NCBI GenBank assembly: GCA_016195825.1
Contig: JACPYV010000196.1
Span: 1 to 64,000 of the forward strand
Length of the DNA: 64,000 nucleotides
DNA from: Burkholderiales bacterium
GTDB lineage: Bacteria; Pseudomonadota; Gammaproteobacteria; Burkholderiales; Burkholderiaceae_C
Direction of reading: 5' to 3'
Part shown: piece by piece, positions 45,330-53,770 of the stretch
How positions within the stretch are numbered: the first letter of the stretch is position 1
Layout: every line of letters begins with the position of its first letter
Notes under the pieces: model-generated
Told to the model about the DNA's origin: nothing
Seen by the model: only the letters and a program-made list of their open reading frames with translations
Database searches by the model: none
Program-made: the position numbers and the translations under genes

Positions 45330-45838
45330 GGCGCGGCCCTCCCATGCAGCGACCACTGCAGCTCGGCATCGACATCGCTGCTCACCGGGCTGACGCGGCG
45401 CAGCTTGATGGCGTCCAGACTCAGCGCCGGGTCGTGCGCAAGCGCAGCACCGATGAAGCGGCGCAGCTGCGCGTAGTTGCCCGTCAGCGGCATGGTCACG
45501 CGCAGCCGCTCCAGGCCCTCGCTGGTGGACAGCCGGTGCTCGGTGCGCGCGCCGTTCAGGTCAAGGCGTATGCCCAGCTCCAGCAGGTCGGCCAGGCGCT
45601 GCTGGCGGTCACGAGGCGAAGGCAGCGCGGCCTGCCACTGCTGCACGCTGACGGGCACCGTCGGGGCCAGCGCCGCCGGACTGGCCTTGCTGCGCAGCGC
45701 GCGGGCTTCGGCCTGCAGCGCGGCGGCCTGCGCATCCCAGCGCTTGCCGGCAAAGCTGGCAACCAGCGCGAGCAGCAGCGCCGCGAGGCCGGCGAGGCCC
45801 GGCCAGCCGAGGGCCTTCAGGAGCGCCTGGGGCTTCAT
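45326..45838 (-). CDS. GspM/PilO-like inner-membrane protein
   Basis: A 170-residue protein with one N-terminal membrane segment (GWPGLAGLAALLLALVASFAG), a coiled-coil helix (AAALQAEARALRSKA) and a ferredoxin-like periplasmic domain (LERLRVTMPLTGNYAQLRRFIGAAL). This is the PilO/GspM layout. Both ends overlap neighbours by 4 bases. Confidence 0.75.
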   Translation of the reverse strand: MKPQALLKALGWPGLAGLAALLLALVASFAGKRWDAQAAALQAEARALRSKASPAALAPTVPVSVQQWQAALPSPRDRQQRLADLLELGIRLDLNGARTEHRLSTSEGLERLRVTMPLTGNYAQLRRFIGAALAHDPALSLDAIKLRRVSPVSSDVDAELQWSLHGRAAP

Positions 45839-46956
45839 GACCCACCTCCGGTCGGCACGCGGGCGCTGATCTCGAAGCGCTGGCCAGTCAGCCCCGTCTC
45901 GGCGGCCGAGAAGCGCGACAGCACCACCTGGCCCCAGCCCGGCGTGGCTCCCAGCTGCTCGGCCAGTTGCAAGGCCAGCAGCTTGTCCGGCGTCAGCCCC
46001 TCCAGGCGCAGCTCGCCGCGGCCGGCGCTGGCGTCCAAGCCCAACCAGGCGATGGTCCTGGCATCGGCGCCCACTGTCTCGACACGGGTCAGCAGCGGCT
46101 CCCAGGGCATGGCCAGCAGTGCGCGCGCCTCGGCGGCTGAGCGGTTCTCCGCAGCGGCTGCAGCCGTCTGGCGCGGCGGGGCCTTGGCGGCCGGGCGCAG
46201 TTGGGCCACGCGGTCGCGCGCGGCCTGGGCGGCGTCCAACCCGCGATGGCTGTCGACGGCGCTCCAGGCGGCCGTGGCCAGCACCAGGGCACCGGTCGCG
46301 GCCAGCGGCCAGGCCAGCGGCGAGCGGGCCGAACGCGGCAGGAAGTCGGACTGCGGCGTGGCCGGGCCGGGCTGGGGCAAGAGCTGGCCGTCGGGAGTGC
46401 CGACAGCCAACGGCATGTCCAGTCCCAGGTCGGCCAGGTGTTGCAGGCGGCGCGACTGCAGGCCGGTCACCCGGCCGCGGTCCAGCTGGATGACCACGGC
46501 CACACCCGCCTCATGCCAGACCGCGCGCCCGGACGCCGACCGCGTGGCCGCGGGCAGCGACGCCAGCCACGCTGCCCAGGCCGGCCGCACGGCGGCGAGA
46601 TGCACACGCGCGGCCTGGGCTTGCGCACGCAGGCCGGCCAAGTCCAGGCCATGCAGCGCAGAGGCGCCGGCGGCCTCGCCCAGCTGCCAGGGCGCGATCG
46701 CGAAGCGCTGCGCGGCACCGCCGAAATAGTGGGCGAACTGCTGCTGGGCGTAGGCCTGCACGGCGTCCAGGCCCGCCAGCGGCAGGCCGGGCTCCACCAC
46801 CATCTCATGCAGCGCACGCGCACTGACGACCAGCTCCACGGCCGTGCCGGGGCATTCGCGGCACCAGGCCTCGAACTCCGCCCCACCCGGTGTGACGAAC
46901 AGCGGCCGCGGCTTGGCGAGCCGCGCGGCGATCTGCTGCCTCAAGCGCTCACTCAT
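45835..46956 (-). CDS. GspL/PilM-PilN-like assembly protein
   Basis: A 373-residue protein: cytoplasmic actin-like/GspL part (about 1-220), one membrane segment (about 222-245, PLAWPLAATGALVLATAAWSA) and a periplasmic ferredoxin-like domain (about 280-370, LRLEGLTPDKLLALQLAEQL). Together with the GspM-like gene it should form the inner-membrane platform that binds the GspE ATPase. ATG 46956 is preferred over GTG 46968. Sequence similarity to canonical GspL is weak; the call rests on layout and position. Confidence 0.7.
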   Translation of the reverse strand: MSERLRQQIAARLAKPRPLFVTPGGAEFEAWCRECPGTAVELVVSARALHEMVVEPGLPLAGLDAVQAYAQQQFAHYFGGAAQRFAIAPWQLGEAAGASALHGLDLAGLRAQAQAARVHLAAVRPAWAAWLASLPAATRSASGRAVWHEAGVAVVIQLDRGRVTGLQSRRLQHLADLGLDMPLAVGTPDGQLLPQPGPATPQSDFLPRSARSPLAWPLAATGALVLATAAWSAVDSHRGLDAAQAARDRVAQLRPAAKAPPRQTAAAAAENRSAAEARALLAMPWEPLLTRVETVGADARTIAWLGLDASAGRGELRLEGLTPDKLLALQLAEQLGATPGWGQVVLSRFSAAETGLTGQRFEISARVPTGGGS

Positions 46957-48460
46957 CGAGGGTGACACGTTCCAGCTCCTCGAAGGTGGTATCGCCGCGG
47001 CACACGGCCGCCAGCGCCATCTCGCGCAACGACTTCATGCCGCGCGCCTTGGCCGCGGCCTTGATCTCAGACATGGGCGCACGCGCCGCGATCAGGTCGC
47101 GCAGGCCGTCGTCGAGCTTGAGCAGCTCCGCCACCGCGCGCCGGCCCTTGTAGCCCGTGCCGCGGCAGTGGCCGCAGCCCTCACCCTTCATGAAATTGCC
47201 GTTCATCACCGCGTGACGTGCGAGCGTCGCGTCGTCGGGCGTGAACGGCTGCGCGCAGTGCTTGCAGGTCAGCCTCACCAGGCGCTGCGCCAGCACGGCG
47301 TTCAGCGCGGACACGACGTTGTACAGGTCCAGCCCCATATGCATGAAGCGGCCGATGACGTCGAACGCGTTGTTCGCGTGCACGGTGCTGAACACCAGGT
47401 GGCCCGTCAGCGCGGCCTGCACGGCGATCTGCGCGGTCTCGGCGTCGCGGATCTCGCCGACCATCACACGGTCGGGGTCGTGGCGCAGGATGGAGCGCAG
47501 GCCGCGCGAGAAGGTCAGGCCCTTCTTCTCGTTGACGGGGATCTGCACGACGCCAGCGAGCTGGTACTCGACCGGGTCTTCGATGGTGATGATCTTGTCG
47601 GCGCCGGTGTGGATCTCGGCCAGCGTCGCGTACAGCGTGGTGGTCTTGCCGGAGCCGGTCGGGCCGGTCACCAGCAGCATGCCGTGAGGCTGGCGGGCCT
47701 GGTGGCGGATGGCGGCGCGCTCCTCGTCGCCGAAGCCGAGCGCGTCCAGCGTCAGCGACCCGGCGCGTGTGATGGCCGCCCGGTCGAGGATGCGAATGAC
47801 GGCGTCTTCGCCGAACACACTGGGCATCACGCTGAGGCGGAAGTCGATCTCGCGGCCTTGCACGCGCAGCTTGAAGCGGCCGTCCTGCGGCAGCCGGCGC
47901 TCGCCAATGTCCAGCTCGGCCATGACCTTGAGGCGCGACACCAGCTGCTCGGCGACCTGCGGGCTGTCGACCTGCCGCACCAGGGCCATCACGCCGTCGA
48001 CGCGGAAGCGGATCACGGCGCCGCGGGCCGTGCATTCGATGTGGATGTCGGACGCGGTGTCCTGCAGCGCGTCGTAGATCGTCGCGTTGAGCAGCCGCAC
48101 AACCGGGCTGGCCTGTTCGCTGAGCGCCAGCGCCGACAACTCCTCGGTGTGGTCCTCCACGGCCGCCAGCGCGTCTTCGACGTCGGACAGCGCGCGGAAA
48201 TCGGCCTCGCCGGCACCGAGAAAATGCGTCACCGCCTCGGGCGCGCAGCGCTGCCAGCCGACGGGGGCGTTGAGGCGCGACTCGACGCTCTGCAGCAGCA
48301 TGGCGTCCTCGTCGCGCTCGGCCAGCAGCACGCGCCTGCCGTCGGCGCCGATGGCCAGCACCGCGCGCCAGCGCTGGGCCTGAGCCTGCGGCCATTGCTC
48401 GAAATCCAGATGCCAGGGGCCGTGCTCGGCCGGCAGCCAGTCGCTCAGCGTCGTGCTCAT
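46949..48460 (-). CDS. gspE: Type II secretion ATPase GspE
   Basis: A 503-residue hexameric secretion ATPase. N-terminal N1E-like domain (1-110), then Walker A GPTGSGKTTT (266-275), Asp box (ITIEDPVEYQ), Walker B VMVGEIRD with Glu336, His box (TGHLVFSTVHAN), and a C-terminal zinc-binding four-cysteine site, Cys399-x-x-Cys402 and Cys429-x-x-Cys432. It energises pseudopilus assembly. Overlaps GspF and the GspL-like gene. Confidence 0.93.
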   Translation of the reverse strand: MSTTLSDWLPAEHGPWHLDFEQWPQAQAQRWRAVLAIGADGRRVLLAERDEDAMLLQSVESRLNAPVGWQRCAPEAVTHFLGAGEADFRALSDVEDALAAVEDHTEELSALALSEQASPVVRLLNATIYDALQDTASDIHIECTARGAVIRFRVDGVMALVRQVDSPQVAEQLVSRLKVMAELDIGERRLPQDGRFKLRVQGREIDFRLSVMPSVFGEDAVIRILDRAAITRAGSLTLDALGFGDEERAAIRHQARQPHGMLLVTGPTGSGKTTTLYATLAEIHTGADKIITIEDPVEYQLAGVVQIPVNEKKGLTFSRGLRSILRHDPDRVMVGEIRDAETAQIAVQAALTGHLVFSTVHANNAFDVIGRFMHMGLDLYNVVSALNAVLAQRLVRLTCKHCAQPFTPDDATLARHAVMNGNFMKGEGCGHCRGTGYKGRRAVAELLKLDDGLRDLIAARAPMSEIKAAAKARGMKSLREMALAAVCRGDTTFEELERVTLDE

Positions 48461-49662
48461 TGCACCTGCTCTACCAACTGGAAGATCGGCAAGTACATCA
48501 ACACGATGATCCCGCCGATCAGTACGCCCATGATGAGCATCAGCGCCGGGTTCACCAGGCGCGACAGCAAGTCGGTCAGCCGCGCCGCTTCCTCGTCATG
48601 GAAAGCGGCGGCGCGCTCCAGCATGGCCGCAACCTCGCCGCTGCGCTCGCCCACGCGCAGCATGCGGCGCGCGACCGGCGTGGCCAGGTCCTGCGCGTCG
48701 AAGGCGGTGGACAGGCGCTCGCCGCGCTCGATCTGCGCCGCCGCGGCCCGGACGGCATCTCGCCACGGCGCCGCGACGACGTCGACGACGATGCGCAGGC
48801 CGCTGAGTGCAGGCACGCCCGATGCCAGCAGCATGGCCAGCGAGCGGTACAGCCGCGCCAGCGCCAGCACGCGCAGCCGCGGCCCCAGGCCCGGCAGCGT
48901 CCAAAGCGCCGCCTGCGCACGCCGGCGCACGGCTGGCTGGCGAAGCAGCGTGAAGACGCCCAAGCCCACAACTGCAATGCCGCCGATGACCAGGCCCGGA
49001 TGCGCCCCGGCCGTCTGGCCGAACTCGATCAGCACGCGCGACGCCCAGGGCAGGTCGGCACTGGTCTGCTCCAGGATGCCGGCGAAGCGCGGCAGCACAT
49101 AGAGCAGCAGGAACAGGATGACCAGCGAGCCCACGCCCAGCAGCATCAGTGGGTAGACCAGTGCGGCGACGAGGCGCGAGCGCAGCGCGTCCACCCAGCC
49201 CAGGTAGCGCGCATGCTGGGCCAGCGCGGTGGACAACTGGCCGGTGCGCTCGTTGGCCGCGACGATGGCGCAGATCAGCTCGTCAAACGCCTGCGGCTGC
49301 TGGCGCAGCGCGACGGACAGTGGCTGGCCCTGCTCGATCCGGGCGATGACCGCGTCCAGCGCCGCGCGCACACCAGGCTGGCCTTCCTTCTCGCGCAGCG
49401 TGTTCAGCGCCTCCAGCAGCGCGATGCCGGCGTCCAGCAGCACGGCCAGCTCCTGACTGAAGAGCTGCAGCGGGAAGCGCGTGCTGCGGCGCCAGGGGCG
49501 GGCCGATTCCCGCGCGGCGACTTCGCGCACCTCCAGCACATGCTGAGGCGGCACACCCAGCACCGCGGCCACGGCGGCGCGGTCGGGCGCCTCCACGCGC
49601 TCGGTGCTGACGGCGCCGGCGCGCAGCACGCGGGTCTGGAACTGCGGCACTGTCAGTGTCAC
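48457..49662 (-). CDS. gspF: Type II secretion inner-membrane protein GspF
   Basis: A 401-residue platform protein with two T2SSF domains (about 68-190 and 268-390) and three membrane segments. Landmarks are LFSQELAVLLDAGIALLEALNTL, MLLGVGSLVILFLLLYVLPRF and LYRSLAMLLASGVP. GTG 49662 overlaps the gspG stop. Typical length for GspF/PilC. Confidence 0.93.
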   Translation of the reverse strand: MTLTVPQFQTRVLRAGAVSTERVEAPDRAAVAAVLGVPPQHVLEVREVAARESARPWRRSTRFPLQLFSQELAVLLDAGIALLEALNTLREKEGQPGVRAALDAVIARIEQGQPLSVALRQQPQAFDELICAIVAANERTGQLSTALAQHARYLGWVDALRSRLVAALVYPLMLLGVGSLVILFLLLYVLPRFAGILEQTSADLPWASRVLIEFGQTAGAHPGLVIGGIAVVGLGVFTLLRQPAVRRRAQAALWTLPGLGPRLRVLALARLYRSLAMLLASGVPALSGLRIVVDVVAAPWRDAVRAAAAQIERGERLSTAFDAQDLATPVARRMLRVGERSGEVAAMLERAAAFHDEEAARLTDLLSRLVNPALMLIMGVLIGGIIVLMYLPIFQLVEQVQ

Positions 49663-50075
49663 CAGGAGGTGAGGTCGGCGTCCTCACCCTCGCCGCCAGG
49701 GCGGCCGTCCTTGCCGAACGACAGCAGGTCGTACTCGCCATGCTCGCCCGGCGAGCGATATTGGTAGTCGTTGCCCCAGGGGTCCTTGGGCACCGCCTTG
49801 GAGAGATATGGTCCGGCCCACTTGGGCTCGTCAGCCGGCTTGGCAACCAGCACGGCCAGGCCTTGTTCGGTGCTGGGGTAGCGGCCCACGTCCAGCCGGT
49901 ACTGGTCCAGCGACTTCTGCAGCGCATCGATCTGCGCCCGTGTCGCCTTGACCTCGCTCTTGCCAATCTGGCCGAAGAACTTCGGACCGACGTAGCCGGC
50001 CAGCAGGCCGATGATGACCATGACGACAAGCAGTTCGAGCAGCGTAAAGCCGCGGGAGCGGGACAAAGGGAACAT
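49659..50075 (-). CDS. gspG: Major pseudopilin GspG
   Basis: A 138-residue pseudopilin: leader RSRG, then FTLLELLVVMVIIGLLAGYVGP with Glu5. The soluble domain has the GspG hallmarks: GRYPSTEQGLAVLVAKP, YLSKAVPKDPWGNDYQY and the calcium-loop region SFGKDGRPGGEGEDADLTSW. ATG 50075 gives a normal prepilin leader; ATG 50111 is also possible. First gene of the operon; the 105 bases upstream hold its likely promoter, or it is read through from the lipoprotein gene. Confidence 0.94.
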   Translation of the reverse strand: MFPLSRSRGFTLLELLVVMVIIGLLAGYVGPKFFGQIGKSEVKATRAQIDALQKSLDQYRLDVGRYPSTEQGLAVLVAKPADEPKWAGPYLSKAVPKDPWGNDYQYRSPGEHGEYDLLSFGKDGRPGGEGEDADLTSW

Positions 50076-50180
50076 GGCGGGGCGGGGTACAGCGGGAGCG
50101 CGACTGTTCATCGGCGGGCGAAGCCCGGCAATCGGGATTTGACCGCCCCGCATTCTCAGGGTCCGGCCATGACGGGCCGG

Positions 50181-51605
50181 TCAAGGGGACTGGGCCAGGG
50201 TGCAGCTGTTGCTCGCGTTGTCGGCGCAGGGGCCTTGCCAGCGGATCTGCACGGCGGCGGCCGGCGGCAGCGGCGCTCGGCCATCCAGCGCCTGGCCGCG
50301 CACGCCGGTGAAGTCGGCCAGCGTGGTCCAGGTGCTGCCGCCAGACAGTCGGTATTGCAGCAAATAGCGGCTGCCGGGGCGCAAGGATCGGGTCTTGATC
50401 TGGTACTCGCCCGCCACGATGGCGAAGCCGGGCGCGTCACGGAAGGGCTGGGCCAACGGCTCGCCGACGAACAGGCCCTGGCCCGGCCACTGCACGGCCT
50501 TCCAGTAGGCCTCGATGGCGGTCGCGCCGCGCCAGTACTGGTCGACCAGCACCGACGCGCGGGAGAACTTCTGCTGGAAGTTGCAGGGCTCTTCCACCGT
50601 GCCGTAACTGGCCGTCGCGCCGGCGTCCAGCCAGGCGGTGATGGGCATTTGGCCACCGCCGCCCGGCAAATTGCCGCCAGTGGAGGTCAGCGTGTCGGCC
50701 AACGCGCCGGGGCGGAACTGGATCGTCGACAGGTTGGTGACGCTGACCAGGCCGGTCAGATAGAACAGCACGTCGCTCTTGGCCGACAACGAATTGGCGG
50801 CGGGCAGACCAGTGCTGTTGTCGACATAGTTCAGCGCCAGCACGCCGGCCCAGGCGGCGGGCAACGTGGCGAAGTCGGTCCAGCGCACGTTGCGGTCGGT
50901 GTCGGTCGTGCGCACCAGCCATCCGTCCCCCGCAGGCCGGGTCGCGTCAGCGGCCACGCCGCGGTTGATCAGCGCCTTGGCGGCGTCCAGCGTGCGGGCG
51001 CCCAGCAGCATGGACGGGCGCAGCTGCAGATCGGCCTGGGGCCGGCGTGACTCGCTGTCGTAAAGCGGCGACGCCGCCGTGCTCGGGCAGGCACCGGTCG
51101 ACGGGTTGGGGTTGCAGTAGCGCGTGTCGAAACCCAGCGCCATCGCGCTGGTGATGCCCATGTTGCAAGCCCCCACAACGCGGCTGGGCGCGCCCCAGGT
51201 CAGCAAAGTGGCCTGGGCAGCGGGCGCCGCGGCAGCCAATTTTGCGTCGATGTCGGCTTTCAGCAACAGGAAGTCGGCCGACGTGATGGTCTCGCTGGCC
51301 GTGTTCACCTTGACCCGGATCAGGTTCGTAGCCGGCACGCCACGCGCCGCCAGGTAGGCCGCGCCCACTGCCTCGCTGAGCGCGTCGCCCTCGGCCACGA
51401 CGACCGCCAGATCGGCCGGCGAAAGGCCGCTGGCGGGCAGCGTCAAAGTCAGCGTCTGCCCTATGCCACCAGCCCCTGTGCTGCCCCCGCTGCCGCCCCC
51501 GCCGCTGGTGGTGTCAGCACCGCCTCCGCCCCCCCCGCCGCAGGCGCTCAGCAGGGTCAGCAACAGCGGCATAAACAGGCGGGTGGAGAGGGGCATGCGG
51601 ATCAT
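50181..51605 (-). CDS. TIGR03790-like lipoprotein
   Basis: A 474-residue lipoprotein with a lipobox (LLTLLSAC) and a glycine-rich linker of about 28 residues. The domain that follows has the TIGR03790 pattern: DLAVVVAEGDALSEAVGAAY then ARGVPATNLIRV, and GACNMGITSAMAL. The C-terminal 100 residues (ILAGEY-type fibronectin-like, LRPGSRYLLQYRL) look like a beta-domain. The family has no known function. Start ATG 51605 (GAGGA 3 bases before) or ATG 51596. It lies upstream of the secretion operon on the same strand. Confidence 0.7.
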   Translation of the reverse strand: MIRMPLSTRLFMPLLLTLLSACGGGGGGGADTTSGGGGSGGSTGAGGIGQTLTLTLPASGLSPADLAVVVAEGDALSEAVGAAYLAARGVPATNLIRVKVNTASETITSADFLLLKADIDAKLAAAAPAAQATLLTWGAPSRVVGACNMGITSAMALGFDTRYCNPNPSTGACPSTAASPLYDSESRRPQADLQLRPSMLLGARTLDAAKALINRGVAADATRPAGDGWLVRTTDTDRNVRWTDFATLPAAWAGVLALNYVDNSTGLPAANSLSAKSDVLFYLTGLVSVTNLSTIQFRPGALADTLTSTGGNLPGGGGQMPITAWLDAGATASYGTVEEPCNFQQKFSRASVLVDQYWRGATAIEAYWKAVQWPGQGLFVGEPLAQPFRDAPGFAIVAGEYQIKTRSLRPGSRYLLQYRLSGGSTWTTLADFTGVRGQALDGRAPLPPAAAVQIRWQGPCADNASNSCTLAQSP

Positions 51606-51721
51606 TTTCCTCGGGGTTTTGACACCCAATTCGCACCATTTCGGGGCGCTCATGCCCTTTCGTGCCCCACGAACCCGGGCTTACCCCAGTTTCATGCACC
51701 GTGGCGGGGCAATACATTCTC

Positions 51722-51866
51722 GTCACTCGACGCGGTTCCGGACTCCGGTCTCGGGCCGCCGGGCGGGTTGTGAGGAGACAAGACAAGCGACAAGCGCAAA
51801 AGGTTGCTTCGTAACCCCGAAGACAATCACACCGGCCACCAAGGCACCCCTTGGTGGCCGTTTTAT
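51722..51866 (+). ncRNA. Candidate small RNA ending in a strong orphan terminator
   Basis: No gene on the plus strand lies upstream of the terminator at 51834, and no credible open frame exists in 51606-51833. A weak promoter-like pair (TTTCAT, 17 bases, TACATT) would start an RNA near 51722. I match it to no known RNA family. The non-coding stretch 51606-52046 otherwise holds only the lipoprotein leader and the C-tract. Confidence 0.35.
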
Positions 51867-51869
51867 TTT
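51834..51869 (+). terminator. Rho-independent terminator without an upstream gene
   Basis: GGCCACCAAGG, loop CACC, CCTTGGTGGCC: an 11-bp perfect stem, then G and TTTTATTTT. The orientation is plus; the minus-strand side has no U-tract. Confidence 0.85.
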
Positions 51870-52021
51870 GTGCCCCTCGCCCGCGCTCGCCGCCGGACGC
51901 AGGCGAGACCGGTCTTCCCGCGAGGGGACGGCGATGCCTGCGGCGTCGAGCCGCAAGCACATCGCCCAACGGGCCGGCTTGGGAGCGGCCCGGCGCTCGG
52001 CCCGCAAAATGCGCGCTCACG

Positions 52022-52031
52022 CCCCCCCCCC
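52022..52031 (+). repeat. Ten-C homopolymer in the leader of the TSUP gene
   Basis: A run of ten C residues ends 15 bases before the ATG at 52047. It is the longest homopolymer I saw in the window and lies where length change could alter promoter spacing or translation. Confidence 0.7.
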
Positions 52032-52046
52032 GACGAAGTCCTCCAG

Positions 52047-52808
52047 ATGCTTGAACTGATCACTGTCGCTGCCGCCTCGCTGCTCGCCGGCTTCATCGAC
52101 GCGGTGGCTGGTGGCGGTGGCCTGGTGCTGGTACCGGCGCTATTCAGCACCTTCCCAAGCGCCGCTCCGGCCACGCTGCTGGGCACGAACAAAGGCGCGT
52201 CCATCTGGGGCACGGGCTGGGCCACGCTGCAGTACGTGAAGCGCGTCAACCTGCCCTGGCGACGCTTGATGCCGGCCGCCGTGCTGGCCGGTGCGGGCAG
52301 CTTTGCCGGCGCCTGGTCGCTGACCCTGGTCAGCGCCGATGGCCTGCGCAAGGCGCTGCCGCTCGTGCTGCTGGCCGTGCTGGTCTACACGCTCGCCAAG
52401 AAGGACCTGGGCCGCGAGCACAAGCCCCGCTACACAGGTCGCGCCGAGGCAGCGGTGGCCAGCGGCATCGCGCTGGCCGTGGGTTTCTACGACGGTTTCT
52501 TCGGGCCCGGCACCGGCAGCTTCTTCGTCTTCCTGTTCGTGCGGCTGCTGGGTTATGACTTCCTGCACGCGTCGGCCACAGCCAAGCTGATGAACCTGCT
52601 GACCAACGCGGCGGCCATCGCGCTGTTCGTCAGCAAGGGGCATTTCTGGTGGCAGATCGCCGCCGTCATGGCCGTGACCAACGTCGCTGGCAGCCTGCTC
52701 GGCACGAAGCTGGCCCTCAAGCACGGCGCCGGCTTCGTGCGCGGCGTCTTCGTCCTCGTCGTTGGCGCACTCATCCTCAAAACAGCCTTCGACGCCTTCA
52801 TGCGCTGA
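52047..52808 (+). CDS. TSUP (TauE/SafE) membrane transporter
   Basis: A 253-residue protein with seven or eight membrane segments and the TSUP motifs: FIDAVAGGGGLVLVPAL near the start and GFYDGFFGPGTGSFFVF in the middle, the two inverted-repeat signatures of TauE/SafE (DUF81) proteins, which move sulfite, sulfonates or related anions. No Shine-Dalgarno is evident; a C10 tract precedes the start. Confidence 0.9.
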   Translation: MLELITVAAASLLAGFIDAVAGGGGLVLVPALFSTFPSAAPATLLGTNKGASIWGTGWATLQYVKRVNLPWRRLMPAAVLAGAGSFAGAWSLTLVSADGLRKALPLVLLAVLVYTLAKKDLGREHKPRYTGRAEAAVASGIALAVGFYDGFFGPGTGSFFVFLFVRLLGYDFLHASATAKLMNLLTNAAAIALFVSKGHFWWQIAAVMAVTNVAGSLLGTKLALKHGAGFVRGVFVLVVGALILKTAFDAFMR

Positions 52809-52844
52809 TCTACGATCAGGCATTCCCCAGCGCCCTCATTCACC

Positions 52845-53663
52845 ATGCCCGTCGATCCTCAACTGCGCAATCTGGACATCGAGATCCCGACCCAGCCGGA
52901 GGTCCTCGTCAAGCTCTCGCTGCTGATGGCGGCCGAGGACATCGACCTGCAAGCCATGTCCGCCCTCGTCGAGACCGACATGGCCCTGGCCGCCGCCGTC
53001 ATGAAGGCGGTCAACTCCTCCCTGTACGGCCTGCGCGGCCGCGTGCAGACCGTGCACCAGGCGCTGACCTATCTGGGCATGCGCGAGGTCGCGGCCATCA
53101 CGTTCGAGATGGGCCTGCGTGCCGCGTTCCCGGCCGCGGCCGAGCTGGAATCGGTGTGGACGCGCGCCTCGCAGCGCGGCCTGCTGATGGGCCGCATGGG
53201 TCAGATGCTGGGCGTGGACCCCTGGGCCGCACACTCGGCCGGCTTGTTCGAGGAATGCGGCAAGGCCGTGCTGTACCGCCACGCGCCGACGCACTACCCG
53301 GCCATGCTGCGCGCCGCCACGCGCGACGCCGAACTGGTGGAGCTGGAGAAGACCGCCTTCGGCGTCAGCCATGACGCGCTGGGCGCAGCGCTTTGCGAGA
53401 GCTGGGGCCTGGCGCCCGCGGCAGTGGCCAGCGTGCGCCACCACGTCGAGGTGCAGGCCACGCTGACCATGCCTGAGAGCCTGGCACGCCGCAGCGTCGC
53501 CGCCATCTCGACCGTAGCCTGGGCGCTGCTGACGCATCCCGAACAGCTGGACGACGTGGCCAGCCAGATCGCGCCGCAGGCGCAGCTGGACGAGACCCTG
53601 GTGCTGCGCGCCGCGCGCCGTGTCAACGAGCAGCTCCTCGCCGCCCAAGAGCACGGCCGCTGA
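52845..53663 (+). CDS. HDOD-domain protein
   Basis: A 272-residue protein that is a single HDOD domain: IEIPTQPEVLVKLSLLM, ALAAAVMKAVNSSLYGLRGRVQTVHQALTYLGMREV, and VSHDALGAALCESWGL. HDOD proteins lack the HD catalytic residues and act in signalling, often with c-di-GMP enzymes. A diguanylate cyclase follows on the other strand. Start 36 bases after the TSUP gene. Confidence 0.88.
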   Translation: MPVDPQLRNLDIEIPTQPEVLVKLSLLMAAEDIDLQAMSALVETDMALAAAVMKAVNSSLYGLRGRVQTVHQALTYLGMREVAAITFEMGLRAAFPAAAELESVWTRASQRGLLMGRMGQMLGVDPWAAHSAGLFEECGKAVLYRHAPTHYPAMLRAATRDAELVELEKTAFGVSHDALGAALCESWGLAPAAVASVRHHVEVQATLTMPESLARRSVAAISTVAWALLTHPEQLDDVASQIAPQAQLDETLVLRAARRVNEQLLAAQEHGR

Positions 53664-53770
53664 AGGCGGCATCCCCCCGCTGCGCGGGCACATGGCGGGC
53701 CGAGAGTACGGCTGCGCTGCTCGCCCCACCCTGAGACCGCTCGCGGTCGCAGCTGCCTTCGGGCGGTTGC
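53664..53770. repeat. Palindrome-rich gap between convergent genes
   Basis: Several short palindromes (CCCGCTGCGCGGG, ACCGCTCGCGGT, GCCTTCGGGC) fill the gap between the HDOD and GGDEF genes. The segment 53754-53766 (TGCCTTCGGGCGG) is identical to 19783-19795 reversed. No gene or U-tract is seen; it probably serves as a shared terminator region. Confidence 0.4.

Noticed and set aside
51463..52059. An open frame of 198 codons across the non-coding stretch
   Set aside because: It begins inside the lipoprotein gene on the opposite strand, runs through the terminator hairpin and has low-complexity Pro/Arg content.
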